DNA of 64,000 nucleotides from assembly GCA_949130485.1 (NCBI GenBank), contig OX422192.1, positions 5,826,085-5,890,084 on the forward strand, given 5' to 3'. This document shows, one piece after another, positions 32,079-42,150 of this stretch. The notes beneath the pieces are model-generated. The model ran no database searches. It saw nothing but the letters and a program-made list of their open reading frames with translations, and was not told the origin of the DNA. The translations under genes were made by a program, and so were the position numbers. The DNA is from Agelas oroides (taxonomy: Eukaryota > Porifera > Demospongiae > Agelasida > Agelasidae). Every line of letters begins with the position of its first letter. Within the stretch, counting starts at the first letter, position 1.

Positions 32079-33404
32079 TCACATCAGCGGGACAGGTACT
32101 CTCCGTGGAGTGTTAAGTGCAAATGGTTGAGCTCCTTTTCGTAGTCGGATGGTATACTCTCCCTTGAGTTTCCCCAATCCTATGAAGAGGTTCGGGTAGA
32201 GTTCTTCAGGTTTGGAACCTTTTCCAACGGCTCCAATTCGTTTCAACAACTGTAGTGCTTGGATAGCCGGTTGGCCTAATAGCGATTTGTGCAGTCCTTC
32301 TACTACGTAGATAGTCTGCTCAGTGGCTCTCTTTCCTACTCGAATTTTCCCACTGAATTGGCCTTTCACAGGTAGTAGATTTTGGTTTGGTCCACGCAGA
32401 GTCCTCTGAGATGGCAATAGGGTCACCTCTCCAAGTCTCTTGAAATCTTGCTCAGAGAGCACAGTTACTTCTGCCCCTGTGTCAATTTGGAACCCTCCAT
32501 TCACCCTGGCTTTAGTTACCCAGAGGTCTGTGCTGCCTTGTCCAACAGTTCCAAGGAAAGCATCGTCTTCGGTCGATTCTGATTCTGTCTCGCTCTCCCC
32601 CCCGTGGACCACACCTACTTTGGCGGATTTGCATACTCGCTTAAAGTGTCCTCGTTTTTTGCACATGTTGCACACCGCGTCCTTCGCTGGGCACTGTTGA
32701 CGGTCGTGGGCTGGTGTATGCCCACATCTATAACACATCGGTTGGCTGGGGTTTCTCCTTTGTGTCGCGGCTCCTCTCCACCTTGGGCCTTGAGGTGCTT
32801 TCCTTCTTCCACCTTTTCCATGGTGGACGGCACCAATTGGCACTTCTGGCTTCATCTCGTCTCCTCGGACTATGGCTTGCTGTTGCCTGACTGTCTCGGC
32901 TTGCCGTGCTTTTGTGACAGCCTTTTCCAAGGTGAGTTTTGAGTCTAGTTGCAGTTTCTCCGATAAAGCTGCGTCTCTCAGGCCGACCACGATTCTATCT
33001 CTGATCATCTCATCATGGAGATCCTTGTAGTCACAGTGTTCCGCTAGGGCATGCAGGTCAGTGATAAACGAGTCCACAGGTTCTCCTTCCTCCTGCTTAC
33101 GACTGTTAAATCTAGCTCGCTCATATATCACATTTCTCTTTTTGATAAAATGATCTTCAAATTTTTCCTTCACCACGCTGTATTTCTTAGCGTCCGCATC
33201 GCTCAGCTTGAACGATCTCAGGATATCATCTGCTTCGTCTCCCATTGTATAAATTAGCATGTTGACCTGTGCCTCATCGTCTTTCGCTGCGAGTTCGGCG
33301 GCAGTTCTAAATCTTTCAAAGCGGCGTATCCATTTCGGCCACTCCTGGGGCTGACTGAAGTTAAAACTCCCTGGCGGGGACGCTGGGTACTGGACGGTCG
33401 CCAT
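32079..33404 (-). pseudogene. Gypsy Gag and aspartic protease
   Basis: Starts MATVQYPASPPGSFNFSQP. Residues 1-190 are a Gag-like helical capsid region. Two CCHC-type knuckles follow (CYRCGHTPAHDRQQC and CNMCKKRGHFKRVC). Then comes the protease with catalytic IDTGAEVTVLS and the LLGQPAI flap-side motif. 441 codons to the TGA. The enzyme encoded in the intact form matures the polyprotein inside virus-like particles. The ORF itself is uninterrupted, but the polyprotein is not. Confidence 0.95.
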
Positions 33405-33488
33405 GTGCTCCGAACTTCGACTGCTCTTCTCGCGTCGTCTCTTTTCCTTTTTGGGAAATAAATGTTCAGTTAGTTAAATGGAGCTAAG

Positions 33489-33506
33489 ATTCCGCCTCTG
33501 ACACCA
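33489..33506 (-). promoter_or_regulatory. Gypsy primer-binding site
   Basis: On the element strand TGGTGTCAGAGGCGGAAT follows the 5' LTR. TGGTGTCAGA-type sites are common in Ty3/Gypsy elements. The priming tRNA is not identified. Confidence 0.75.
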
Positions 33507-34508
33507 TGTAGTGTTCTCTGTCGAACAGTGGATTCTCGATTGCCCCGGATAGCTAGAGCTCGTGGTCTATCACACATCGGCCATGATGATAAAGCATTTC
33601 ATTATTCTCTTCCGAGCATGCGCAATACATAAACACACATACATACAGGTGGGTGTGCACAACTTAACTAAACTAGAAAATGTAGAACATTGTGGGGGCG
33701 AGCCTGAGCAAGCTGATACAGGATATTATGTCACTGATGAGTGATGTAATACATCAAGTCAATTATCCTCCTACATGCACATCCATTTACCATTCACAGG
33801 GGGCTTTAAAATGGTTTTTGATTTGCTTTAAATGTCGTATTAACTTTTCATGGCACACAGCAGGATTTGTCACTGTCTACTGTTACATGAGCGTAATAAG
33901 CCAAACCTGATGACGCATATGCCAACAAGTTGCAGCAATTTCTCCATCCTGGGCTACACATGCATGGACCAAGCTTTATACTGAAATCATGAGCTGGATT
34001 TCGTTTATGAGTGCCGTTTTAATATGCATGGCCCTGACCTGAAACCGACCTGCCAGGGCTGCTAACGTGGCTACACATGCATGGAATAAGCTTTACACCG
34101 ACTAAACTACTGGTTTCTGAGTAGTCAACAACCGTTCATATTAAATTTGCACCGCCTGTGAGTGGCCTGCCGTCGTCGGTAGAAGCACAAACCAGTGCCA
34201 CGCGTGCTTCAACTTCAGTCGTCTTCGCTCCGGGTCCATGACGCTGCACTCTGACAGTAGCCCTCCACTGGCCTTCACATGCTTTACGATATCGCGATAT
34301 CGATCTTCGTGAAATATTCGAATGCGCTAATTTCCGGTAAGTGGTCGGTCCAAGCAAGCATATATATATATGCGCATAGATACACATACGCGTGCGCAAT
34401 GCAGTCTCGCTCGCTAGTGTGGGGCTCGCTCAGGCTCGCCCCAATGACATCATCATTACATAACTCAAAAGGTAAGTCCAAGTTCAGGTAAGTTTAACTA
34501 ACACCACA
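33507..34508 (-). repeat. Gypsy 5' LTR, interrupted
   Basis: LTR halves 33507-33672 and 34444-34508 together match the 224-bp 3' LTR; the middle is a TIR element insertion. Confidence 0.9.
33673..34443. mobile_element. GGGGCGAGCCTGAGC-family TIR element, copy B, inside LTR
   Basis: Same ends and most internal sequence as 21147-23095, without the foldback insert. It inserted after the Gypsy, since it splits one LTR. At most one or two A bases are duplicated at the site. Confidence 0.8.
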
Positions 34509-35148
34509 TTGACAAGCCACTTGACGATGTCTCACAACTCTTGGCACCAGCATATCACAGAGTTGCTGCTTCTGTGATGCTCAGAGGCTGTATCCAACAA
34601 GTTTATATACCCTTACTAGTATGGTATTCAGAAACTGGCCGTTCTGAAGGTCATACTGAAGTCAAATCTGCTGAAGAAATGTTTCACTACCACACTCATA
34701 CGCAGACTACCCAACTTTAGTGCCTCTCAGGATAGCATCCCAAATATGCAAACACATCAAGTACACTCAGAAGTCAAACCTGTCTGCAGGCTCTCTGAGC
34801 CATCCAGCAGTTTGCACATGCTTAGACAGAAGTTTGCTGGATCACAAGTCGCAACACGGACTGCTCTGTCTCTGTTTGCCTCGAAATTTCCATTGATCTG
34901 AGCTTCCGCGTGGCTAAAACATGTGGCAATTACCTACAAATGAAAGCGCAAAAACTACCCGGTAGAAACGGCTGATTTTTGCATATCTTGTAGCATTTTC
35001 TGCGGACTATCCGGCGATATATAGGTCAGCCTGGTTGCATGGGGCGAAACAAATTGTAACCACTTAGAGTAGTACCGCCTATCGTGATCGCTCGGCGGGT
35101 AGGTCGACAGATGCCGCTCGTACGCCAGTCGTTCCCGTATATCGCTTA

Positions 35149-35515
35149 GGCCACTATTTGTTGTATATTAGTTTCTCATGAGGGACTTCCTCTGATGTTC
35201 ATGCGGGCGGGCGGCCATTACCATTATACCATTATTCGTCGGCCTCAATAAAGTTCGGCTTCTGGACTCGAGAGGACTGTGGAAAGAAGCACGAAATGTG
35301 GCATCTGTGGGGTGAGCGCTCCGATGTTTTCGGGAAGGAGACATATATTAGCTGGCTTACAATGCGCTGAGTGGATCCAAATCGACATGCAACTCAGCAT
35401 TACCGACGCTTACCGAGCATGAAATCGAAATAATGGCGATAATGGGTTAGCGAAGCGAGTACCCAAAAAGCGTTCGGGCGGGGAATGAGAAACTAATATG
35501 CAACAAATAGTGGCC
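35149..35515. mobile_element. PIF/Harbinger-like element, TTA duplication
   Basis: GGCCACTATTTGTTGTATAT at the left is inverted at the right end (AACAAATAGTGGCC). TTA lies on both sides (35146-35148 and 35516-35518). The left arm near 25908-25916 has the uninterrupted site. Three-base TWA duplication fits Harbinger. Confidence 0.8.
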
Positions 35516-36128
35516 TTATAAAAAATAGATATTTGTGAAGTACAAAGTCTCTTCTCCACAATCTGGCGCAAGTCCGGCTTGAATCGGTGCCTGGAGGAGA
35601 GAGCTGGTTTGTAGAAATGACAGGAGGTAAGCGCCATGATAATTAGTGGCCAAATTCCACACTCCGTAGACTTCCGCTACTGAAGTTAGGCCGCTGGCCC
35701 AACGACTAAACATTGGTTTTCTAATTGCAGTTGCAGGAACGGTTCAGAGAAAGCCACAGTAGGCTAATGGCAGCCCAACTTGTGAATTATACATTCACCT
35801 CAACTTGGATGTGGCTTAGAATCGATACTGGCTGTCTACAGAGAAGTTCATGCCCACAGCTTCATTCTGAAGCGCCTCCTCCATTGGGGGCATGTACATG
35901 TACAACATATTAACACCCTGGAATGGCAGGCCTAGATGCATGCACTTGGCATTGAGCGGGTGTATATGTACCAACAGCTGATACTTCACTATGACTAATT
36001 CTTCCTACTTGGTAGTCATCACCTTGGTAACTTTTTCTGTTAGTAAACTGAGAGAGATCGGTCCAGGAGATTGTCACTCAGTTACAATGATGATGGCTAC
36101 TAAGTATTAGTTGCATCCCTAATTAGCA

Positions 36129-36385
36129 CACTGTAAAAAAGGAAAGGTTGTTTTGACTCAACGTGGTTACCTCAGTTTCCTCTTACTTGTCTGAGTTGTT
36201 AAACACAGTGAAGTCCCACTGCCTGCTTTCGATTCCAAACAGATTAAGAACTTCATTAGGCTTTCCAGAACATTAGCAAATGTCATGGGAGAATACTTTG
36301 CTAATCAAATTGTCCAATCATGTGGAAAATGGTATGAAACTGAGGTAACTGCAATGGGTTAAAACTACCCATTTTTTTTACAGTG
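36129..36385. mobile_element. CACTG...CAGTG element (CACTA-like)
   Basis: CACTGTAAAAAA and TTTTTTACAGTG ends with inverted interior. The left arm lacks it near 24430. Ends resemble animal EnSpm/CACTA elements; see also 40598-41047. Confidence 0.65.
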
Positions 36386-37083
36386 CACCAACGTGCAACA
36401 GCACCCCCCGGGGAGGAATATAACTACTACATAACCTGTTACCCAGGCAACACCACTGCAGAAGTGAGAGATGAGCAACATCCCTCCAGTCTGCTGTGAT
36501 ACCCACAGGTCTCTCCGAAATAACACCATGTACTCCTCCCCTCTACTGTGGTATTCACGGGTCTCCCCAACTAACACCATACCCCACCTCTTTCGTAGTA
36601 CCCAAAGGTCTCCCCAAACTAACACCACCCCCCTCCTTTGCTGTGGTATCCATAGGTCTCCCATACCACTCCTTCGTGGTAATTACACTCCACACACACG
36701 GCATGCAAGGCTTTCGTGCAACATGCACATTAGCGCCGCACTGTAGCCTGATCCGATCTGTGCTGGCGTTGGTTGGACAGTCTCGGTTGTCAGACTACCT
36801 TGCTTGTTAGTGCATGCTTCTGTAAATAGTTTGGCAAGCTTTCATGCTGTTATAGGGCCACGGGCTGTTTGTTCGGCCAGCTTGTACAGCTTTCATACCG
36901 TTCGGGCTGCTCAACCTAAAACTCCGTGAGCTCATAATCGCTTGTAGTACACTCCCACACAATACCTTGTCGGCTTGTACTAGTCGTCTTTTGGTGCTTA
37001 CCAACGTGCATGGTAGAAGCGTCCAAGAGACGGAACAGTTTCCAACGTTTCACAATTCTGCAGCTAGATCCACGTGAGCAAGT

Positions 37084-37130
37084 TAGTCTCGTACCCAGAC
37101 CAATATAGGTGAGGTCTGGGTACGAGGCTA
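37084..37130. mobile_element. 47-bp hairpin, TAG(T/C)CTCG family
   Basis: tagtctcgtacccagacc pairs with ggtctgggtacgaggcta. One of several very short palindromes with TAGCCTCG-type ends in the window. Confidence 0.65.
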
Positions 37131-37483
37131 ACTACAACTAGAGGTTCAATACTTAAGGGATGGTATGTAGGTGGAATATGTTAGCACTATAGGGTATATA
37201 TCACTGCAAAAACAACTTGGTTGCTTTATCATTCGGTGGCTATATACCCTGCTTGCAGAAAAACTGAAGAGGCAGTGGTCTGGGTGAACACGTTCCTCTT
37301 CGCTAATGGAGACAAATTGCAACCATGCCATGCAGAGGGTAATGAAGGAATTCAGATGTTATGAGGCGAAAATAGAGGAATGACAGCAGGACAACCACCA
37401 ACCCCCACAATCCTCTATATGTACTGCACAGGTGGTACTGAATGCCTTGCTCAGTCACACACCTGGCAGTCACACACCTGTCC

Positions 37484-37558
37484 GGCTGTCATGGCTCAGT
37501 AGCAGAGCACTGGCGGCTCAAGCCAGAGGTGTCCTGGGTTCAACTCCTGATGACTGCC
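37484..37558 (+). mobile_element. tRNA-derived SINE head
   Basis: 75-nt tRNA-like sequence: acceptor arms GGCTGTC/GACTGCC (6 of 7 pair), D arm GCTC/GAGC, anticodon arm CTGGC/GCCAG with loop GGCTCAA, but no U33 and a decayed T arm. It continues into ttttcactttcctctatctt. Other copies at 20438-20512 and 48935-48997. Not a working tRNA gene. Confidence 0.7.
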
Positions 37559-39084
37559 GGCCTTTTCACTTTCCTCTATCTTTATTTCCAGCATGAGGCA
37601 ACATGCTCAGATGGTAAGCTTGTACATTATAACAATGGGATACAATGGATAACTGATCAAGTGCAGTGAGTTCAAAGTGAAACTATATACAGTACTGTAA
37701 AAGAAGACTGGTTGCTGTGGCCCTTATACACTGCCTGCCAACAAGCAAAGAGAAGGACCATGATTATAGAATCAGTATAGTGGAGAGCAATAAACATAAC
37801 CAGAGCTGATATCAAAAGATAGGAAGCTAAGGAAGTGGCCCAGATCATCTTACAGCCACACTTCTCTGATCTAAACCACTGTACCATCTGTGGAGAGACT
37901 CACCTACCACCATCAAAGAGCCCAAAAGTTGTAACTTTGAAGATGTATCATCCCACCTCAACTAATTTCTTTATGTCTAACTTCACGGTCTAAGTCCGTT
38001 TCATCTAACGAAATGCATGTATTTATAATTTCGTCTCAAATTGACTTTTGACTAATTATACAGTGTTCAAGGAATAACTTCAGCAGAAAGGATGAACACA
38101 GCAAGTCTATAACACGTGTACAAACCACAAGGAATAAGCAATTGAATTACATCTTTACTGTACAAACAAAATAAACTATACGAAATGTCATTCAAGTAAT
38201 ATATATATCTAACAGCTAATCAACAAGTGTTTACATTTACCATGGTTGAACGAATCTCAATAAAAAGTACTGAAACAGCTAGGTTTGGTGCGAATTAGCA
38301 TGTGTCTGCACTGTTTTTGTTTTCCTTTCCTTCTATACTATGGACTTTGGCAAACTTGACTGAGTCGTCCTTTAGGCCACAAATGAGGAATGACCGTTCG
38401 TAACTAGAGGTCAACGATGCTGACATTGTGCAAATTAGTGTATGAAAGGAAAGGCAAGTAACAATGGAATGTGTTGGCATTGTCAAACAAACAAACAAAA
38501 TGTACACTATTTATTATCGTATGCACTCAAATGATGAAATTAAAGCAATGTAGAGTTGGTGGGAATCTCCCATTCCAGATTCTTGTGAAGGTGTGTGTTA
38601 GCTGTTTACATTGCTTTTAAAATAAAGTTTGCTGACTCAATTTAAATTTCACCACTGTAGGCAGCATAATACGTCAACAGTACCGACTGAGAACGAACGA
38701 AGGACAGTTGGTCTCCCCCCCAAACACTCCAGCTTCCACCCCAACACTATTAAAGACTACCTATCGACAAAAAGAATACAGTTCTAGGCATGATGTTACC
38801 TCACAGAGTAGCTACATCAGAATCAATTTCAGAGGACCTAAAATCCTAAATTTTTCTTGAGGGACATATCTCCAGACCCAACTAGACAATTCTTTCCCCC
38901 CCAAACTTAAAGCTGCCATTAAGCTTAACTTGCTTTTCCACCTTTCAGTTCATTGAATAATGAGCAGTCATGTGATCAAGTTTAGATAGAACCCTGCCAT
39001 AGAATCTTTTTTTTGCACAGCATTCACTACTTAAGAGGATTAATGCATCAGTCACCCAACCTAAGGTCACTGTTGTTGAATGTA

Positions 39085-39949
39085 CAGTGGAATCCCTCTA
39101 TAACACACACCATTGGGAACCAACATTTTGTCCCTTATAGCGAGGTGTCCCTAACTCAGGGGCTTCCGGTATATTTCCGGTAGGCGTGGTACTGCGTAAT
39201 CTGGCTGTTGAGTACAACGTGGCTGCGTTTTCAGAGCTTTCCTTTGCTGTACGCTGGCAGGGAAGGCTAAGCAGAGGCTAGTACTACCAGTAACAACACT
39301 AGTCTAATGTCAAGTTGTTAACTACAGCAGCAATGGTGGACAATCTTGCTGAAAGGTCGTCGAGTGTCCGCTAAATCGGGGTCGTTGAGTATTGCTTGCG
39401 TACAATTGGGACCGCGAAAACTGTCCGACATACGGGGTGCACTTTGTTCACAATGCTTCGAAGTAATTGGGAGACAATTTATTCACAGAAGTTGGAGTAC
39501 GCTCAAGTGATGTGTGACACCTTAGAGACAAAGATGTTCACATTTTGTAAGAAAAAAAAAGCAGTTCATTCCCTGGCCCCAGCCCTAACCCTAACCCTAA
39601 CCCTAACCCTAATCCTAACCCTGTCCCTTAACCATTTGGCCAACAAGCAACTTCGGTCGACCAATGCACTTTACAGTCTAATCAATCGGGTAGCGCGCGA
39701 CAGATTACGAACAGCTCCTAGTTGATATCATGATGTTTTGTATGACGTAATTTGTTGCGACACGTGACTTCCGTACTCGAAGCGTTGTGAACACAGTGCA
39801 CCCCTCCGTTATACGGAGTAGCTGGGTGTCCGCTATTCAGGGGTTGCTTAAGTATTGAAGTAAATGGAAGGACAGTCGGGACTTTCAGAATTGTCTGTTA
39901 TATCGTGGGTGTCCGCTGTTCAGGGTGTCCGTTAAGCGGGGTTCCACTG
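39085..39949. mobile_element. pogo/Tc1-type element, second copy, with nested insert
   Basis: TA|CAGTGGAATCCC...GGGGTTCCACTG|TA. It aligns with 3483-3935 apart from a 371-bp insert at 39434-39804. The paralogous place near 62303 reads gaatgtacagcaatttct, the empty TA site. Confidence 0.8.
39434..39804. mobile_element. Nested TIR element with telomere-type repeats
   Basis: GGGGTGCACTTTGTTCACAA is inverted at the right end (CACAGTGCACCCC). Flanks TCCGACATAC and TCCGTTATAC (8 of 10 equal) look like an aged 10-bp duplication. Copy 1 of the pogo element lacks it. Contains about seven CCCTAA units at 39582-39623. Confidence 0.75.
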
Positions 39950-40516
39950 TATATCAAATTTCTGATAATTCGCATACCTTGCTTAAAGAAATACTTAGTC
40001 TTCATGGAAGTTGGGCAGGCCAAAACTATGATTTGATTTTTGGTTTCTTTAGCTACCCTTGTATGATAATTAAAGTATTGTACTTAGCTAGCGTGACTAT
40101 ATCAAGATATCTAATTCTCCTTATTCCAATTTGAGGCAAGTCTTCTTGAAGAGCAGTATCTCTCAGTTTTGGACTTAGTATAATGACATTGTATTTAGCT
40201 ACAAAGCACAGGTAGTGTGAATCTCAATCTGACCTGCCACCATATTTCAGAGTCTGTATCAAACTTTACCATGGTTCCTATGCCTGTATGGTATTGCTCA
40301 AGTGACCAACATATGGGTGAAGGTAGCTAGTCACAAATTATCACCAGTGATAACTATTGGTGGAGTTTGCACAAGGTAGCTAGCTATGTAAGGATGTGCT
40401 ACAGCACCTAATTATACACCTTAATTGTAAGTCACTTCCATCATCAGTCTCACTCTCATGCCTTCCTACCTCTAGTTTGTGTTTGTTAGCAGTGCCTCAT
40501 CACTTTTTCTATGTTG

Positions 40517-41100
40517 TAGAGAACACCTCTTCACATGGCATGTCACACAGGATATGTAGAGACTGTCAAGTGTCTTCTGGAGAAAGGGGAAGACCCTCAC
40601 TGCAAAAACAAATTGGTTGTTTTAACCACAGAGTGGTTACCCTGGTTGCAGACAAGCAAAAGAGACAGTGGTTATGTACTTTGCTGATTACATAAGACAA
40701 CTGGAGAGGAAGCTTCCCAGACTGTCTTACAACCAGGATCTTGCAGTTAGTAACCACTGAACATCTGTGCAACAACAACCAAGATCTTGCAGATATAGTG
40801 ACCACTAAACATCTGTGAGAGAGTCACCAGCTTTTGTCAAAACCATCATCTTTGTGAAGTGTGATGGTAGTGACTCCCTCACTGATGTTCTGTGGGTTGT
40901 CAGTTGTAACATATGATTTGGGCTCAGGTTGCTTATGCAATTAGCCTCTAGTACCAAAATAAGCTACTCATAACCACTGTCTCTTCAGCTTGACTGCAAC
41001 CAGGGTAACCACTCTGTGGTTAAAACAACCAATCTTTTTTTGCAGTGATATATACTGCTAAAGATGTACATGGTCAAACCCCCCTCTCATGGGCGATTCA
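40517..41100 (+). pseudogene. Ankyrin pseudo-exon split by a CACTA-like element
   Basis: Sequence around 40517-40597 and 41048-41100 matches the exon at 63313-63449 (gaacacctcttcac...ctggagaaagggg, then caaacccc...ctcatgggcgatt) with frameshifting changes and a 450-bp insertion. Confidence 0.75.
40598..41047. mobile_element. CACTGCAAAAA...TTTTTGCAGTG element
   Basis: About 75-bp TIRs (through ttggttgttttaaccacaga and gtggttaccctggttgca). It interrupts an ankyrin pseudo-exon. A related fragment lies at 37203-37330. Confidence 0.75.
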
Positions 41101-41689
41101 TTCAAGACACAAGTAAGATTAATATTCTATTCCAATACCGCGACAGTAAGGTTTGATTCTCAATAGGAGAACGGAGGGCACACAAACTGTGGACCCAAAA
41201 ACCCAGAGTCTTGAAGGCTGTGTTGCTTAGCTGCGGTGACCGAAATACAACTAAGTAAAAGCAACATGTGTCAATGTTCTAAGCCTAAACATAATGGGTT
41301 TGTCATAAGTATTCAACAATTATGGCTTTGTTGCTGTAAGTATATATAGAACATCACTGCTAGTGAACAAAAGACACTATCCACAGCCAATCATGCTATT
41401 TCACATCATCCACTAGCTTTGTTCCCGCCTTATAAAATCAAGATTAGTCTCACGTAAGGATACTTGCTACTCACAGTTGTCCCAAGGTCAAAGTTCATGT
41501 GCATATCTACGACCGCAAAGGAAGTGTTTTAAGGGTGCAAGTCTGGCTTTGCAAGACTGATAGGGGACTACTCTCAGGATCAAAGGAGTTTGAGTACTGT
41601 GTGAAATAGTGTTTTCTGCTATGAGTAATGTCTGGTCTGCATAGCAACAATGTGGGCTTGTAGTAACTTCCTGTAGTCTGCCAAAACAG

Positions 41690-41815
41690 CTGCACACTCG
41701 TAATGTAAATTTGAGTGAGCCTCACAACCTGTAGCCAGCGTAATTGTGAGTGAACCTCACAGTGGTAACTCAAGTGTGAGTGAGCCTCACAACCGGTACT
41801 GTAGCTGTGAGCACA
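41690..41815. repeat. GAGTGAGCCTCACA short repeats
   Basis: Three to four irregularly spaced GAGTGAGCCTCACA-type blocks, 35-45 bp apart; a related array is at 45640-45815. Confidence 0.6.
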
Positions 41816-41828
41816 TTCTAGCACTACA

Positions 41829-42150
41829 CATCAACCCTTCTACCTCACTGATGCCTTCACCTGTAAAAGTACCAGCCTCATCTACTGCATCATTTGTTCT
41901 ACATGTTCTAAAATGTATGTAGGACAAACTTCTAAATCTCTACCAAATCGCTTTGGGCACCATAGATCTGCATGCAGCAAAGGAGAAGATGAAGAGCACC
42001 TGGCCCATCTACCACCACTTCGGACACAGCTTCGAGACGCATGCAAGAATCCTGCCCCTTGAACATTGCCCCCCAAACCAGCTCCTATCTTGTGAGATAC
42101 ATTGGATCAGGGCACTTAACACAGTCCTCCCCTTTGGTCTTAATTCCTAG
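41829..42150 (+). pseudogene. Penelope-like GIY-YIG endonuclease fragment
   Basis: Reads LIYCIICSTCSKMYVGQT, then a basic stretch RFGHHRSAC, and after a frame change near 42000-42020 continues YHHFGHSFETHARI...WIRALNTVLPFGLN-stop. The YC..C..C...YVGQT start and the WI..LNT..P.GLN end are the GIY-YIG domain pattern downstream of RT in Penelope-like elements. No RT is present and there is at least one frameshift. The cleaving Arg/Glu context is not preserved in one frame. Confidence 0.7.

Larger units (their letters stand above)
27177..34508 (-). mobile_element. Ty3/Gypsy LTR retrotransposon, complete but broken
   Basis: Flanked by the 5-bp duplication TTGAC (27172-27176 and 34509-34513). LTRs start TGTAGTGTT and end AACACCACA. 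A purine tract precedes the 3' LTR and a TGGTGTCAGAGGCGG primer-binding-like sequence follows the 5' LTR. Coding order is Gag, protease, RT, RNase H, integrase, the Gypsy order. It is inactive: two in-frame TGA codons, a frameshift, a 2.07-kb insertion in the integrase and a 0.77-kb insertion in the 5' LTR. Confidence 0.95.
34735..38459. repeat. Right arm of large inverted duplication
   Basis: Inverse of the left arm in four blocks. Private insertions at 35149-35515, 36129-36385 and between about 36945 and 37395. Confidence 0.85.
38460..41660 (+). pseudogene. Decayed partial copy of the downstream ankyrin gene
   Basis: Several segments match the gene at 59155-63960 in the same order and strand: aaggtgtgtgttagctg (38591 and 59187/62056), aatttctgataatt (39958 and 62310), the ankyrin exon at 40517 (63313) and the intron to 41650 (63950). 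Exon equivalents carry stops and insertions, so it is not functional. Confidence 0.7.

Noticed and set aside
41690-41815. CRISPR-like array
   Set aside because: Repeats are imperfect, unevenly spaced and in a spliced animal genome.
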